Of a DNA stretch of 64,000 nt, positions 16,964 through 28,448 are shown piece after piece. How positions within the stretch are numbered: the stretch's first letter is position 1; the number at the start of each line of letters is the position of its first letter. Both the position numbers and the translations under genes were made by a program. A model generated the notes under the pieces. It ran no database searches and had not been told where the DNA came from. It saw nothing but the letters and a program-made list of their open reading frames with translations. The DNA is taken from positions 4,092,001 through 4,156,000 of the forward strand of contig OY762070.1 in assembly GCA_963665195.1 (NCBI GenBank). Reading direction: 5' to 3'. The stretch is from VXYL01 sp963665195. GTDB lineage: Bacteria; Pseudomonadota; Gammaproteobacteria; Pseudomonadales; Azotimanducaceae.

Positions 16964-19349
16964 GGCGCGGGACGGCGTTCTTCAGGTGGTAGTTGGCGTT
17001 CTTGAGGCGCCCGTTCAACTCGGACCATTTCACCGGCATGGAAACGGATGCGGCCGGTTCCGCGCGCGCGGAGAGGGGCGCCACCAGCAGCTGGCCGTGG
17101 CCGTTCTGCAAGTAGTCGATGTAGACCTTGTCGTCGCGGCGGCGTACCGAGCGGGTGATGGTGCAGATGTCGTGGCGGCGGCTGACGACGACGCGCGCCA
17201 GCAGTTCGCCGAGCGTCGTTGACTGCCGGTGGGTGAGCTTGCGGGCCAGCGGCAGGAGGATGTGCAGGCCGCTGGCGCCGCTGGTCTTGAGGAAGCCGGG
17301 CAACTCGATCTCGTCGAGCAGCGCCTTGATCTCCTTGGCGACCTCGATCACGTCGGCGAACGGCGCGGCCTTCGGATCCAGGTCCAGCACGCACCAGTCG
17401 GGATGCTCCAGATCGGTGATGCGGCTGTGCCAGGCGTGGATGGGAATGGCGGCCATGTTCGCCAAGTACACCAGCGACTCCACGTTCTGGACGATGAAGT
17501 AGTGGACTTCGCGCTCGGCGCTGTCGCTCCACAGGATGCGCCGCGTCAGCCAGTCGGGCACGAACGCCGGCGCGTCGCGCTGATAGAAGGACTTGCCGTG
17601 GATGCCGTCGGGGAAGCGCGTCAGCACCAGCGGCCGGTCGGCCAGGTAGGGAAGCATCCAAGGCGCGACGGCCTCGTAGTAGTCGAGCAGGTCGCCCTTG
17701 GTCAGGTTCTTCTCCGGGTAGAACACCTTGTCGCGATTGCTGATGGCGACCTCTCGAACCGGCGCCGGCTCCTCGGCGGGCGGGGGAGGCTCGTAGTAAG
17801 CGCTTACACACTCGCTCGGCGGCTTGTCGTCCCGCAGGCGGCGGAAGATCGGGAAACGCAGGTGGCCGTCCAGCGAGTACTCCCGGTACTCCACCTCGCA
17901 CACCAGCTTGGGTTCCAGCCAGCGGTGGGCCTTGTCGTCGACGTTGTTGGGCAGACGCGGGCCGGGCCGCAGTTCGGCGATCAGCGCCTGCAGCTCGCGC
18001 CGCTCGGCGGTGCCGAGGCCGGAGCCGACGCGCCCGCAGAAGGCCAGTTCCTCGCCGCGGTACTCCGCCAGCACCAGCGCCCCGAGGTCGTCGGGGTTCG
18101 ACTTCTGCGGCACCCAGCCGACGATAACGAAGTCGCCGGTGCGATTGGCGCGCACCTTCAGCCAGCTATCGTGGCGGCCGCTGCGGTACGGCGAGTCCGC
18201 CTTCTTGCCGACGATTCCCTCAAGGCCCAAGCCGGTCATCCTCTCGAACGTCTCGATGCCATTCCCCTCGATGTGGGCGGAGTAGCGAATCGGACCCGCG
18301 GCAGGCAGCAGAGCTTCGAGCAGGCGCTTGCGTTCGAGCAGCGGCTGCGCCTTGAGGTCGTAGCCGGCGGCGTGGGGCAGGTCGAAGGCGTAGCAGGTCA
18401 CCGGGTTGTGGCGCGCCGCGAGGTTCGTCGCCCGGTCGCCGCGCACCGCGGCCCGCTCCTGCAGCAGCGGGAAGCTCGGCACGCCGCGCCGGTCATGCAC
18501 CACCACCTCGCTGTCGATGAGAAACTCGCTGCAAGGCAGCCGCCGCGCCGCCTTGACGACTTCCGGGAAGCGCGAAGTGAGATCGATGCCGGTGCGCGAA
18601 TGCAGCGTCACGTCTTCGCCCCGCCGTTCGATCAGCAGCCGATAGCCGTCGTACTTGATCTCGTACACCCAGCCGTCGCGGTGGAACGGCTCCGATGCTT
18701 TCGCCAGCATCGGCTTCTCCGCCAGCGACGCGCTCGGCGGCGGCTTCAGCGCTTCGACTTCCTCCTCGAACGCCGCGGCCGCCGCGCCGGGGTCCTCCAT
18801 CTCCTTGATGGTGAGGCCGGAGAACACCGATTCCTCGTTGTCCGGTTCGCGCCCCGCCCACTCGTCGCGCTCCTTGATGAGCAGCCAGTCCTTGCCCGTG
18901 CTGTGCCGACTCTTGAGCTCGATCAGCGTGAAGCGACCCTTGAGCTTGTGCCCATCCAGATGGAACAGCAGCTTGCCCTGCGCGAAGCCGGCATCGAAAT
19001 CCTCCAGTTCCGTGTAGGTGCCCTGGTCCCAGACGATGACGTAGCCGGCGCCGTAGTTGCCGTCCGGGATGCGCCCCTCGAAATCCGCGTATTCCACCGG
19101 GTGGTCTTCCACCAGCGCCGCGAAGCGCTTGTTCTCCGGGTTCATGGACGGCCCCTTAGGCACGGCCCAGGAACGCAGCGCATCCCCCACTTCCAGCCGA
19201 AAGTCCCAATGCAGCCGCCGCGCCGCGTGCTGCTGCACCACGAACAGACGACGCCCGCTGGGCGAGCCCGCCTGCCGCGCACCGAACGGCTCGGGCGTCG
19301 CCGACGCCGAGCGCTTGTCCCGGTAGCTGCGCAGGCTGTCGCTGGGCAT
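16872..19349 (-). CDS. ligD: Multifunctional DNA ligase D (NHEJ)
   Basis: 825 residues in the Pseudomonas order. First is a 3-prime phosphoesterase (about 30-190; QQHAARRLHWDFRLE holds the metal histidines and D). An ATP-dependent ligase follows (about 210-500; the adenylated K232 lies in EIKYDGYR). Last is a primase-polymerase (about 540-825; the metal aspartates lie in WCVLDLDP). It trims, fills and seals double-strand breaks in bacterial end joining, normally with Ku. No ku gene is in the window, so the partner must be elsewhere or absent. Start ATG 19349 is followed by the family-typical basic leader SLRSYRDKRS. Confidence 0.96.
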   Translation of the reverse strand: MPSDSLRSYRDKRSASATPEPFGARQAGSPSGRRLFVVQQHAARRLHWDFRLEVGDALRSWAVPKGPSMNPENKRFAALVEDHPVEYADFEGRIPDGNYGAGYVIVWDQGTYTELEDFDAGFAQGKLLFHLDGHKLKGRFTLIELKSRHSTGKDWLLIKERDEWAGREPDNEESVFSGLTIKEMEDPGAAAAAFEEEVEALKPPPSASLAEKPMLAKASEPFHRDGWVYEIKYDGYRLLIERRGEDVTLHSRTGIDLTSRFPEVVKAARRLPCSEFLIDSEVVVHDRRGVPSFPLLQERAAVRGDRATNLAARHNPVTCYAFDLPHAAGYDLKAQPLLERKRLLEALLPAAGPIRYSAHIEGNGIETFERMTGLGLEGIVGKKADSPYRSGRHDSWLKVRANRTGDFVIVGWVPQKSNPDDLGALVLAEYRGEELAFCGRVGSGLGTAERRELQALIAELRPGPRLPNNVDDKAHRWLEPKLVCEVEYREYSLDGHLRFPIFRRLRDDKPPSECVSAYYEPPPPAEEPAPVREVAISNRDKVFYPEKNLTKGDLLDYYEAVAPWMLPYLADRPLVLTRFPDGIHGKSFYQRDAPAFVPDWLTRRILWSDSAEREVHYFIVQNVESLVYLANMAAIPIHAWHSRITDLEHPDWCVLDLDPKAAPFADVIEVAKEIKALLDEIELPGFLKTSGASGLHILLPLARKLTHRQSTTLGELLARVVVSRRHDICTITRSVRRRDDKVYIDYLQNGHGQLLVAPLSARAEPAASVSMPVKWSELNGRLKNANYHLKNAVPRLKRMGDPMASVLTLEPDLEGALARLGVLLT

Positions 19350-19682
19350 TCGTCTTCTGGGCCCTTGCGTGGGTTAGGCGGCGAGTATCCCGCAAACGCG
19401 GGTACTCGTCCGCTGAGCGCGACAGAAGCGTCGGACCTGACTCCGAACCCGGCGGTCCACCGTGTAGGAAATCCGCCCGGCGCTTGTAAGACGCCTGCCG
19501 TAGCGCGACGCCGTGGGAGTTGCCCACCATTGCACAGCCCGAACGCAATCCTGCGGACAGCTCGATGGCGCCCACGCGCACGGCGACAACCGATTCCCGA
19601 TCAGCCGCTGCCGGCGGGCCGGCGGTGTGCTACGGTGGCTGCTGTCTGGACATCCGCCGCAATCCAGCCGAGGAGGATGCGC
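19350..19682. other. Divergent intergenic region with hairpin
   Basis: These 333 bases separate the divergent ligD and Uma2 genes and hold no credible gene. At 19382-19408 is an inverted repeat, CGAGTATCCCGC-AAA-CGCGGGTACTCG, that pairs along its length with one bulged T. It may be an operator or a leader hairpin. A TGCTACGGT around 19628-19636 resembles a -10 for the Uma2 gene, without a clear -35. Confidence 0.5.
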
Positions 19683-20675
19683 ATGTCGGAATCCGCGCCG
19701 CGAGTCAGACCTCCGGGCGAAGCCGATGCTTCGCCCCAGGGCACGAATCCGTTGCCGGCCCGGGCCGGGCGATCGCGAAGCAGCGAGCAGCAGACCCGGG
19801 ACGCGCTCGCAGCCGAGGTCGCCGCGAATGGGGCACCTGGCCCGCGCATCCGTGCGCCGACCGACTCCGCCTTGCGTACGTATACCGAGCACGATCTGCC
19901 GCACTCGGACGGAGAGCCCATGCCCGATAGCGGCGAACAGGCGCGCGCCATCGGCGGCACCTTCTACGGTCTTTGCTCGCGCTACCTGCACCGCAGGGAC
20001 GTGACGATCGAGGAGGACATGTTCATGTACTACGAGGCGGAGGATGAGCGCGGCCCGCTGCCCGTCAGGGACGGCCATCGGCTCAAGGACGGGCGCCAGG
20101 CACCGAGGGTGGCGCCGGACGTGCTCGTGGCGTTCGGCGTGCCGGCGCGTCGCGAGCGCCTGTCCTATGTAATCTGGCGCGAGGGCAAGGTGCCCGACTT
20201 CATTCTGGAGGTCGCATCTTCGGGAACCTGGCAGAACGACTACGGCTGGAAGCGCGAGCTGTACGAACGGCTGGGGGTCCAGGAGTACTTCATCTTCGAC
20301 TCGCGGCTAGCGCCCGGCCGGCCGCGGTTGACGGCCTTCCGGCTGAAGGGCGGCAAGTACGAAGAACTGGGTCCCGCAATGCACGAAGGAGTCGGCACCG
20401 GCATTCGCAGCGACCTGCTGGGACTGATCGCGCACGCGGATGGCAGGGACCTGCGGTGGTGGAATCCGCTGCTGAAGGAGGACATGCGCTATCCCACCGA
20501 ATCCGAGAGCGAACGTTTGCGCGAACGGGAAGGGCGTCTGCGCGAACGGGAAGGGCGTCTGCGCGAGCGGGAAGGGCGCCTGCGCGAACGCCGCAAGCGC
20601 GAGGAACTGGAGCGGCGGGCGGACGAACTGGCCGCCAAAGTCGCCGCCTTGCAGGCCGAGATCGACCCGCGCTGA
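19683..20675 (+). CDS. Uma2-family PD-(D/E)XK-like nuclease with coiled-coil tail
   Basis: 330 residues. The central domain has the Uma2 pattern: APDVLVAFGVP (acidic metal ligand), then VPDFILEVASSGT (E-x-A/S signature) and YERLGVQEYFIFD. Uma2 proteins resemble restriction endonucleases but their biological target is unknown. The first ~95 residues are low-complexity and polar. After residue ~275 the protein becomes an uninterrupted charged helix built on repeated LREREGR heptads, encoded by exact 21-bp DNA repeats. An AGGAGG site spaces correctly for ATG 19683, better than the in-frame ATG two codons earlier, which abuts it. Confidence 0.85.
   Translation: MSESAPRVRPPGEADASPQGTNPLPARAGRSRSSEQQTRDALAAEVAANGAPGPRIRAPTDSALRTYTEHDLPHSDGEPMPDSGEQARAIGGTFYGLCSRYLHRRDVTIEEDMFMYYEAEDERGPLPVRDGHRLKDGRQAPRVAPDVLVAFGVPARRERLSYVIWREGKVPDFILEVASSGTWQNDYGWKRELYERLGVQEYFIFDSRLAPGRPRLTAFRLKGGKYEELGPAMHEGVGTGIRSDLLGLIAHADGRDLRWWNPLLKEDMRYPTESESERLREREGRLREREGRLREREGRLRERRKREELERRADELAAKVAALQAEIDPR
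20514..20597 (+). repeat. Four tandem 21-bp units (heptad coil)
   Basis: Units begin at 20514, 20535, 20556 and 20577, each close to CGTCTGCGCGAACGGGAAGG plus one base. Units 1-3 differ only at single bases; the fourth diverges at its end. Each unit encodes one seven-residue heptad (R-L-R-E-R-E-G), so copy number changes would lengthen or shorten a coiled coil without a frameshift. Confidence 0.9.
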
Positions 20676-20788
20676 GTCGTTCGACGTACATTCGTGTGCG
20701 ACCGGCGTGTGCAGGCGCGGGCTCGGCTGGGACATCCCTGGTGACCGCGCTGTGGCTCTGAATGCCGCTCGGCGGTATGCTCGCCGCC

Positions 20789-21394
20789 ATGTCCGCCAAT
20801 TCCCGCAGCGTCGAAACCTTGCTCGCCGCGCTCGCCGGCGAGGACCACCGCGCCCGCTGCGAGGCGCTGCGCTAGCTCTGCCCGTGCCGCAACAACCGCA
20901 TGCGCGACCTCGAAGTCTGGCGCGACGTCTTCGCCCGCGCTCTGCACGGCGGGATGCGCGAGCGCGATCAGGCCGCGCACGCCATCGGCACGCTCACCAT
21001 GAAGGCCAAGCAAAACGCCGAGTGGCGCGACCTGCTGCGCGCCTTGAAGGGCGACTTGGACGCGCTCATGCAAGATCCCCGCGCCGCTAGCCGCATCCTC
21101 GGCCAGATGAAGAAGCACGGCCACGCGCACCGGGGCGCCGCCATGCAGAACTACCGTCGCCGCCGCCGAGCGCTGGACCTAGGGACGGCCGAGGAACTGG
21201 CGGACTGGATCAACGCGCACCGTGCTTTGCCTGCCCGGCACTGCGTCACGGCTGCCGATCCCGGCGTGCAGCGCCTGTGGCGCTGGCTGCGCCATCGCGT
21301 GCGGTTTCAGCCCACGCGCAAGACCCGGGAGCGCGAACTCGTGGAACGGGCGCGGCGCTACCTGCCGCATCTGTTCGAGGGCGCCGCGGCTTAG
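20789..21394 (+). pseudogene. Helical hypothetical protein interrupted by an in-frame TAG
   Basis: One reading frame runs from ATG 20789 to the stop at 21394 but contains a TAG at 20873-20875 (codon 29). The text before it (SVETLLAALAGEDHRARCEALR) and after it (LCPCRNNRMRDLEVWRDVF) reads as one continuous protein. The stop sits where a Trp codon (TGG to TAG) would be the simplest ancestor. The downstream part alone has an ATG at 20900 and could make 164 residues. The predicted protein is helical, with a Cys-x-Cys element, and recalls HEAT-like repeat proteins; I do not recognise a function. Confidence 0.6.
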
Positions 21395-21448
21395 GCCAAG
21401 GCGATTCGCAGCCCATGGCCCTTCGGCCGAGCGCTCAGGATCACAGCT

Positions 21449-22433
21449 ATGGAAAGGCAGGAACTTGAGGAACTCTTGCGCAATGGCGAGAGCTCGGGCG
21501 TTGAGTACAAGCGGGACGCCATTCATCCAGGACAGCTCGCACGGGTGATGGCTGGGCTCCTCAATCTGCAGGGCGGGCGCGTGCTTCTCGGCGTCGAGGA
21601 CGACGGGACGGTGTCTGGCCTCACCCGGTCCCGGGCCGCTGCGGAAGAGTGGGTGATGGAAGCGGCCCGGCTGCAGGTGCGACCGCCGACGCTGCCGTAT
21701 TGGGAGACCGTCCGTTGGGACGAGGACAGATGCGTCGGCGTAGTCACGCTGCCGAACGACGCACCGGATAGGCCGTACAAATCCCGGCGCGGCAATGCGT
21801 GGGTCACTGCGGTGAGGGCCGGGACCTCGACGCGCGATGCGTCCGAAGAAGAGGAAGCCCGTTTGTGCATGGCGTCGCGGCGGGTCCAATACGGCGTCAA
21901 GCCCGTCCCACGGGCTACGCTCGCCGATCTCGACGAGCGGCGCCTGCGAGACTATTTCGGCAGGGTGCTGGGCGGCCCCGTGCCCGCCGACGGCGATGCC
22001 GAGGAGTGGGAGCTGCTCCTTGTCAATCTGAATCTGGCGACCACTGCCGCTGGGCAGCTCGTGCCTACCATCGACGCGTTTCTGCCTGTTCGGACGCAAT
22101 CCAACCAAGTACCTGCCGCAATCCGGCGTCCGCGCTGTCTGCTACGCCGGCACAGAGCCGGACTATGCGGTGCGGGCCCGTCACGCCAGCAGGCATGAAG
22201 CTCGGCGCGCGCCATGCCCGCATCAGGGCCTGGTCAACGTGATGCGGGATTACGGCTACGTCGAAGGACGCGGCATGGGCGTGCGGCGCACCATGATCCC
22301 CGGCATGCAAGCTCACAACGGCACGCAGCCCGATCTCATCGAGGAGGAGCATCGCTTCACCGTCCGCCTGTGGAAGACCGCGGAAGATCCTAGCGACGGG
22401 TGGTCGCGGCGGCAGCTGTCGAGCCGGGTGTAG
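21449..22433 (+). pseudogene. Decayed AlbA_2/Schlafen-type ATP-binding protein
   Basis: The N-terminal part (ESSGVEYKRDAIHPGQLARV ... GGRVLLGVEDDGTVSGLTR) is an AlbA_2 putative DNA-binding domain. It is open for 249 codons from ATG 21449, but homologous sequence leaves that frame near 22075. The next frame continues FCLFGRNPTKYLPQSGVRAV and CYAGTEPDYAVRA, and later GLVNVMRDYGYVEGRGMGVR to 22433. Between AVRA and GLVNVM the middle of the family (normally well over 100 residues) is missing. One frameshift plus an internal deletion make this a pseudogene. Intact relatives act as transcriptional regulators or accessory proteins of defence loci. Confidence 0.75.
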
Positions 22434-22472
22434 AATGCGCGCCCCCTCGAAACCGGACGCCCGGCGACCCGC

Positions 22473-25135
<2,663 letters not shown>

Positions 25136-25139
<4 letters not shown>

Positions 25140-25819
25140 CGCCGATGGCCGAGGGAGGAGCGCCCGCGGCACTCGTTTTCGACATGGACGGCCTGCTGCT
25201 CGACACCGAGCGGCTGGCCTTGGACGGATTCCTGCACGCTTGCCGGGTATCCGGAGTGACGCCGAACGTCGCCGCCTACCGTCGCACCATCGGCACGCGC
25301 ATGCGGGACTCGCGCCGCATCTTGGTCGATGGCCACGGCCGCGGCTTCCCGTTCGACGCCGTCTACACGGCATGGGGCGAGTACGCTAACGACTTCCGCC
25401 GCGAGCCCATGGCGGTGAAGCCGGGAGCGCGGGAGATTCTGGCGACGGCGCAGCAAGCGGGCCTGCCGTGCGGCTTGGCGACATCAACGCGGGAACCGTT
25501 CGCCACCGAGAAGCTCGCCGCGGCGGGACTGGACGGATTCTTCGCGGTGAAAGTAACGGGCGACCGCGTCGAGCGCGGCAAGCCGCACCCCGAACCCTAC
25601 GCCCGCGCGGCTTCGGAACTCGGCGTCGATGCCCCTCGCTCCTGGGCTTTCGAGGACTCCGGCCATGGCGTGCGATCCGCTACCGCCGCCGGCTGCCGGG
25701 TGTTCCAAGTGCCGGACTTGTTGCCGCCCGACGACGCCGTGCGAGCCATCGGCCACGTCATCCTCGACTCGCTGCACGACGCGGACGCGCTGCTCCGGAA
25801 TGTGCTCGGCGGACAGTGA
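25136..25819 (+). CDS. HAD-superfamily phosphatase (phosphoglycolate/beta-phosphoglucomutase-like)
   Basis: 227 residues with all four HAD motifs: nucleophile FDMDGLLLDTE (first Asp attacks phosphate, second is acid/base), the Thr motif GLATST, the Lys in GKPHPEPY, and the acidic motif FEDSGHGVRSA. A helical cap follows motif I. It acts on a small phosphorylated metabolite in the cytoplasm; substrate not predictable. GTG 25136 overlaps the aconitase stop (GTGA). ATG 25145 is a possible alternative start. Confidence 0.88.
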
Positions 25820-26460
25820 ACGACCGCGTCGAAGCGGTCTTCAACGTCGACCGGCCGCAACATCAGGTTTGGGAAGCGTGTCGACTGCCGAGCGACGCAG
25901 AACACCCGTTGTGCCGCCTGCCGGCGTTCCCTTCATTGGACGGCAAGACCGGCTGCGCGGCGACCGTTCTGGAGATGCGACCCCAGCAGTTCCTGCGCCT
26001 CTACAAGGACGACGAGCCGTGCAAGGGCACCGAAATCGGCATCCAAGTTGACCCGGCCACCGCCGCCGGCTGGCCGACGCGGGTGACCCTTTGGCAGAGC
26101 GGCTTCGGCCCCTGGTTCGAGGCGGCACGGGACGTGTTCGAGACGCACTGGCGCCAGATCGCGGCGAATTTCGAGCTTTACGTCAGCCGCGGCATCACGG
26201 TCCCCGGCACGATCTTCGGAGACTTCGGCGCCACGGTGAGCGCAACACCGACGGGCCTCGAACTGGCCGCCATCGATGCCGGAGGGTTCGCCGCGCGTTG
26301 CGGCATGGCCACAGGCGACCTCCTGCTGACGGTTGGCCCGATCCGTATCCACAGCATCGAACAGCTGTGGACAGCCATGGCGCTGCTGCCTAGCGACGCC
26401 GAGATCCCCGCCACCTGGGCGCGAGGAACGGTGCGCATGGCAGGACATTCAGCGTTCTAA
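25816..26460 (+). CDS. SRPBCC (AHSA1-like) domain fused to a PDZ domain
   Basis: 214 residues from GTG 25816, overlapping the HAD stop. The first ~125 residues look like an SRPBCC/AHSA1 ligand-binding helix-grip fold, with an initial strand followed by RPQHQVWEACRLP and a long C-terminal helix FEAARDVFETHWRQIAANFE. The rest, from GTIFGDFGATVS to the end, has the strand pattern and GFAARCGMATGDLLLTVG of a PDZ domain. The combination is uncommon. No membrane segment or protease domain is attached, so a cytoplasmic adaptor or chaperone-like role is possible. Function unknown. Confidence 0.6.
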   Translation: MNDRVEAVFNVDRPQHQVWEACRLPSDAEHPLCRLPAFPSLDGKTGCAATVLEMRPQQFLRLYKDDEPCKGTEIGIQVDPATAAGWPTRVTLWQSGFGPWFEAARDVFETHWRQIAANFELYVSRGITVPGTIFGDFGATVSATPTGLELAAIDAGGFAARCGMATGDLLLTVGPIRIHSIEQLWTAMALLPSDAEIPATWARGTVRMAGHSAF

Positions 26461-26541
26461 GGGACTGCGCTGAGTAAACGCTTGGCCCTTCCCGGGCGTC
26501 TAACTGGCCATCATGAAGGCAACGCTCGCTGACGCCGCACA

Positions 26542-27102
26542 GTGCAGGACGACATCGGGGAACTGGCGGCCGAAGCCAAGCGCGGCGGCCATTCGGCGGT
26601 GGAGAAACTCGTCGAAGCCGCAGCGCCGATGGTGCGGCGCTGGGCGCTGGTGCAGACCGGCGAGGCGGCGGCTGCGGACGATGTGGCGCAGGAGGTATTG
26701 ATCCGCATGGTGGTTCAACTCGACAGGTTGCGCAAGCCGGAGCGCATCGGCGCTTGGCTGTATGCCGCGACCCGCCATGCGGCGGCGGACCTCTTCAGGC
26801 GTCGCCGCCGGGACCCGAGCACGGATGCGGTGGACAGCGCACGACTGGTGTCGTCGGAACCCGGGCCGCAGGAGCAGCGCGCCAGCCACGAACTGCGCGT
26901 GCTGATGGCGCGGCTCTTCCGGACTCTGCCGCGGCGACAGCGCGAGGTGCTGGACCTGGTGGAACTGCAAGGCATGACCGCGCCGGAGGCCGGCGCGTTG
27001 CTCGGCATCCGTGCCGGCACCGTGCGCGCCAATCTGTTCAAGGCGCGGGCGAACCTGCGCAAGCGGCTGATCGAAGAGGGCTACGGGGAGGCGCTGCGAT
27101 GA
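26542..27102 (+). CDS. ECF-type RNA polymerase sigma factor
   Basis: 186 residues. Region 2 (DDVAQEVLIRMVVQLDRLRK then WLYAATRHAAADLFRRRRR) and region 4 (LPRRQREVLDLVELQGMTAP with the LGIRAGTVRANLFKAR helix-turn-helix) are clear, without regions 1 or 3. It directs RNA polymerase to promoters released by the next gene, a zinc anti-sigma factor, whose ATG overlaps its stop (ATGA). The GTG at 26542 is the first usable start in frame. Its own promoter and regulon cannot be read here. Confidence 0.93.
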   Translation: MQDDIGELAAEAKRGGHSAVEKLVEAAAPMVRRWALVQTGEAAAADDVAQEVLIRMVVQLDRLRKPERIGAWLYAATRHAAADLFRRRRRDPSTDAVDSARLVSSEPGPQEQRASHELRVLMARLFRTLPRRQREVLDLVELQGMTAPEAGALLGIRAGTVRANLFKARANLRKRLIEEGYGEALR

Positions 27103-27599
27103 GCGCCTGCGCCGAACGCGCGCAAGCCCTGCTTGCAGCCGACGTGGAGGAACTGGACGGACGCAGGGCTAGCGATCTGAGCCGCCATGTCCGCGAATGC
27201 GTGGGATGTGGCACGTTCGCACGGCAGGTACTTGCCGGACGCGAGGCGCTCGATGAGGCACTCGATGGCACCGTTGAAGTCGATGCGCGACGCTTGGTCT
27301 CGCTGGCGAGGGCCCGCGTGCGCAAAGCGCCCAAGCGCGTTACGCAACGGCGTCTCACCATGCCGGCGGCCGGCTGGCTGGCCACGGCTACCGGAGTCGG
27401 TGCGCTCGCCATCGCCGTGTCCCTCGGCATTCCCCGAGGGCCAGCGCCGGAGGCACTCGTCCCCGCACCGCTTGCACAAGACGCGCCGGTGGTCAGCGCC
27501 GAGCGCGACTTCGCCGTGATTCGCACGGACAACCCGAACATCACCATCCTCTTGGTCTTCGATGGGCAAGAGCAGCCGAAGGAGAAGCAATATGACTAG
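27099..27599 (+). CDS. Zinc-finger anti-sigma factor, membrane anchored
   Basis: 166 residues. The cytoplasmic head carries the zf-HC2/ZAS signature H-x3-C-x2-C (LSRHVRECVGCGTF, about residues 29-39). A single membrane helix follows at about 90-108 (AAGWLATATGVGALAIAVS). The last ~50 residues would be periplasmic and end with the strand NITILLVFDGQEQP seen in many anti-sigma tails. It should hold the upstream ECF sigma factor at the membrane until a signal arrives. Coupled by ATGA to the sigma gene and by an 8-base overlap to the next gene. Confidence 0.9.
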   Translation: MSACAERAQALLAADVEELDGRRASDLSRHVRECVGCGTFARQVLAGREALDEALDGTVEVDARRLVSLARARVRKAPKRVTQRRLTMPAAGWLATATGVGALAIAVSLGIPRGPAPEALVPAPLAQDAPVVSAERDFAVIRTDNPNITILLVFDGQEQPKEKQYD

Positions 27600-28374
27600 C
27601 AGCGCCATGGGAGAAGGGACGTGCGAGGCAGCCGGGTCGCAAGCGTTGCGCCGGTCCGCGCTCGCATTGGCGGCGGTGCTCGCGCTCGCCGCGGGGGGCC
27701 ACCAGCCGGGCAGTGAAGGCGTCTCGCTGGAGACCCGCACGTTCGTGCTCAAGCACTTGCGGTCCGAGCATGCTGCCACGCTGATCGGGCCCTATGTCTA
27801 CGCGGACCGCATCGAAGCGCCCGGCGACATCCAAACCTTGGTTACGGGGCGAGCGCTCGGCACGGCGCCTGGGGCGATCACCGTGCGCGAGACGCCGGAC
27901 AACTTGGACAAGATCGCCCGCGTTCTCGAGGAGTTGGACGTGGTCGACGAGTCGTCGTCCTACAGATTGCACTTCCAGGTCCTCGCCGCGAACGGCGCGG
28001 GACCGGTCGATCCGCGACTGGCCGAGGTAGTGACCGAGCTGCGCAAGGTCTTCCGATTCGACGGGTACACATTGCAGGGCGAAGCCTACCTGGCGATTTC
28101 CGCCGCGGGCGGCGGCGCGTTCACGCTGGCCATCGAGACGGCGGACTGGTCCCTGCGCGAGAAAACGGGCGCAAGTTACCGGTTGACAGGTGCCATGGTC
28201 TTCCAAGACCAACTTGAGGTGGATGTCAGGGCAACCACGTACCAGAGCACCTCCAGTCTCGCAACCCGCTTCGGCTTCCACCTAGGCCAGACGGTGGTGC
28301 TGGGGACGATGCCACTCAGCGGCGAGACGATCTTCATCGTCGTCCACATCGACCAGGCGCCGCCAGCAACCTGA
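27592..28374 (+). CDS. Secretin N-domain-like exported protein of the sigma/anti-sigma operon
   Basis: 260 residues. A hydrophobic segment (about 20-35, SALALAAVLALAAG) suggests export. The next ~75 residues resemble an N-domain of secretins: TRFVLKHLRSEHAA-type (TFVLKHLRSEHAATLIGPY) followed by ITVRETPDNLDKIARVLEEL. The beta-rich remainder shows no secretin channel domain. Start ATG 27592 has AAGGAG ahead and overlaps the anti-sigma gene. A similar three-gene arrangement with secretin-like partners occurs in envelope-stress or pilus-linked ECF operons. Here it could be the sensor or an envelope client; unproven. Confidence 0.7.
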   Translation: MTSSAMGEGTCEAAGSQALRRSALALAAVLALAAGGHQPGSEGVSLETRTFVLKHLRSEHAATLIGPYVYADRIEAPGDIQTLVTGRALGTAPGAITVRETPDNLDKIARVLEELDVVDESSSYRLHFQVLAANGAGPVDPRLAEVVTELRKVFRFDGYTLQGEAYLAISAAGGGAFTLAIETADWSLREKTGASYRLTGAMVFQDQLEVDVRATTYQSTSSLATRFGFHLGQTVVLGTMPLSGETIFIVVHIDQAPPAT

Positions 28375-28392
28375 TTTCGGGCGAAGTCCGCT

Positions 28393-28421
28393 TTGACTTG
28401 CCGCGAGGGCCTTGCTACTGT
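28393..28421 (+). promoter_or_regulatory. Candidate sigma70-type promoter of the radical SAM gene
   Basis: TTGACT (28393-28398), 17 bases, TACTGT (28416-28421): five of six and about four of six matches to the housekeeping consensus. It lies 28 bases before ATG 28449 in an otherwise gene-free gap, so it plausibly drives the radical SAM and nuclease genes. Confidence 0.5.
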
Positions 28422-28448
28422 ATAGGCATCCACTACAGAGCGGCAGCC

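Noticed and set aside
17229..19682. Extension of the Uma2 frame upstream across ligD (1148 codons in total)
   Set aside because: The upstream part is antisense to ligD. The Uma2 gene has a good ribosome site at its ATG at 19683.
28421..28436. Possible LexA box (CTGTATAG...CTACAG) before the radical SAM gene
   Set aside because: The CTGT and ACAG halves are 13 bases apart rather than the 8 required; it is more simply part of a sigma70-type promoter.
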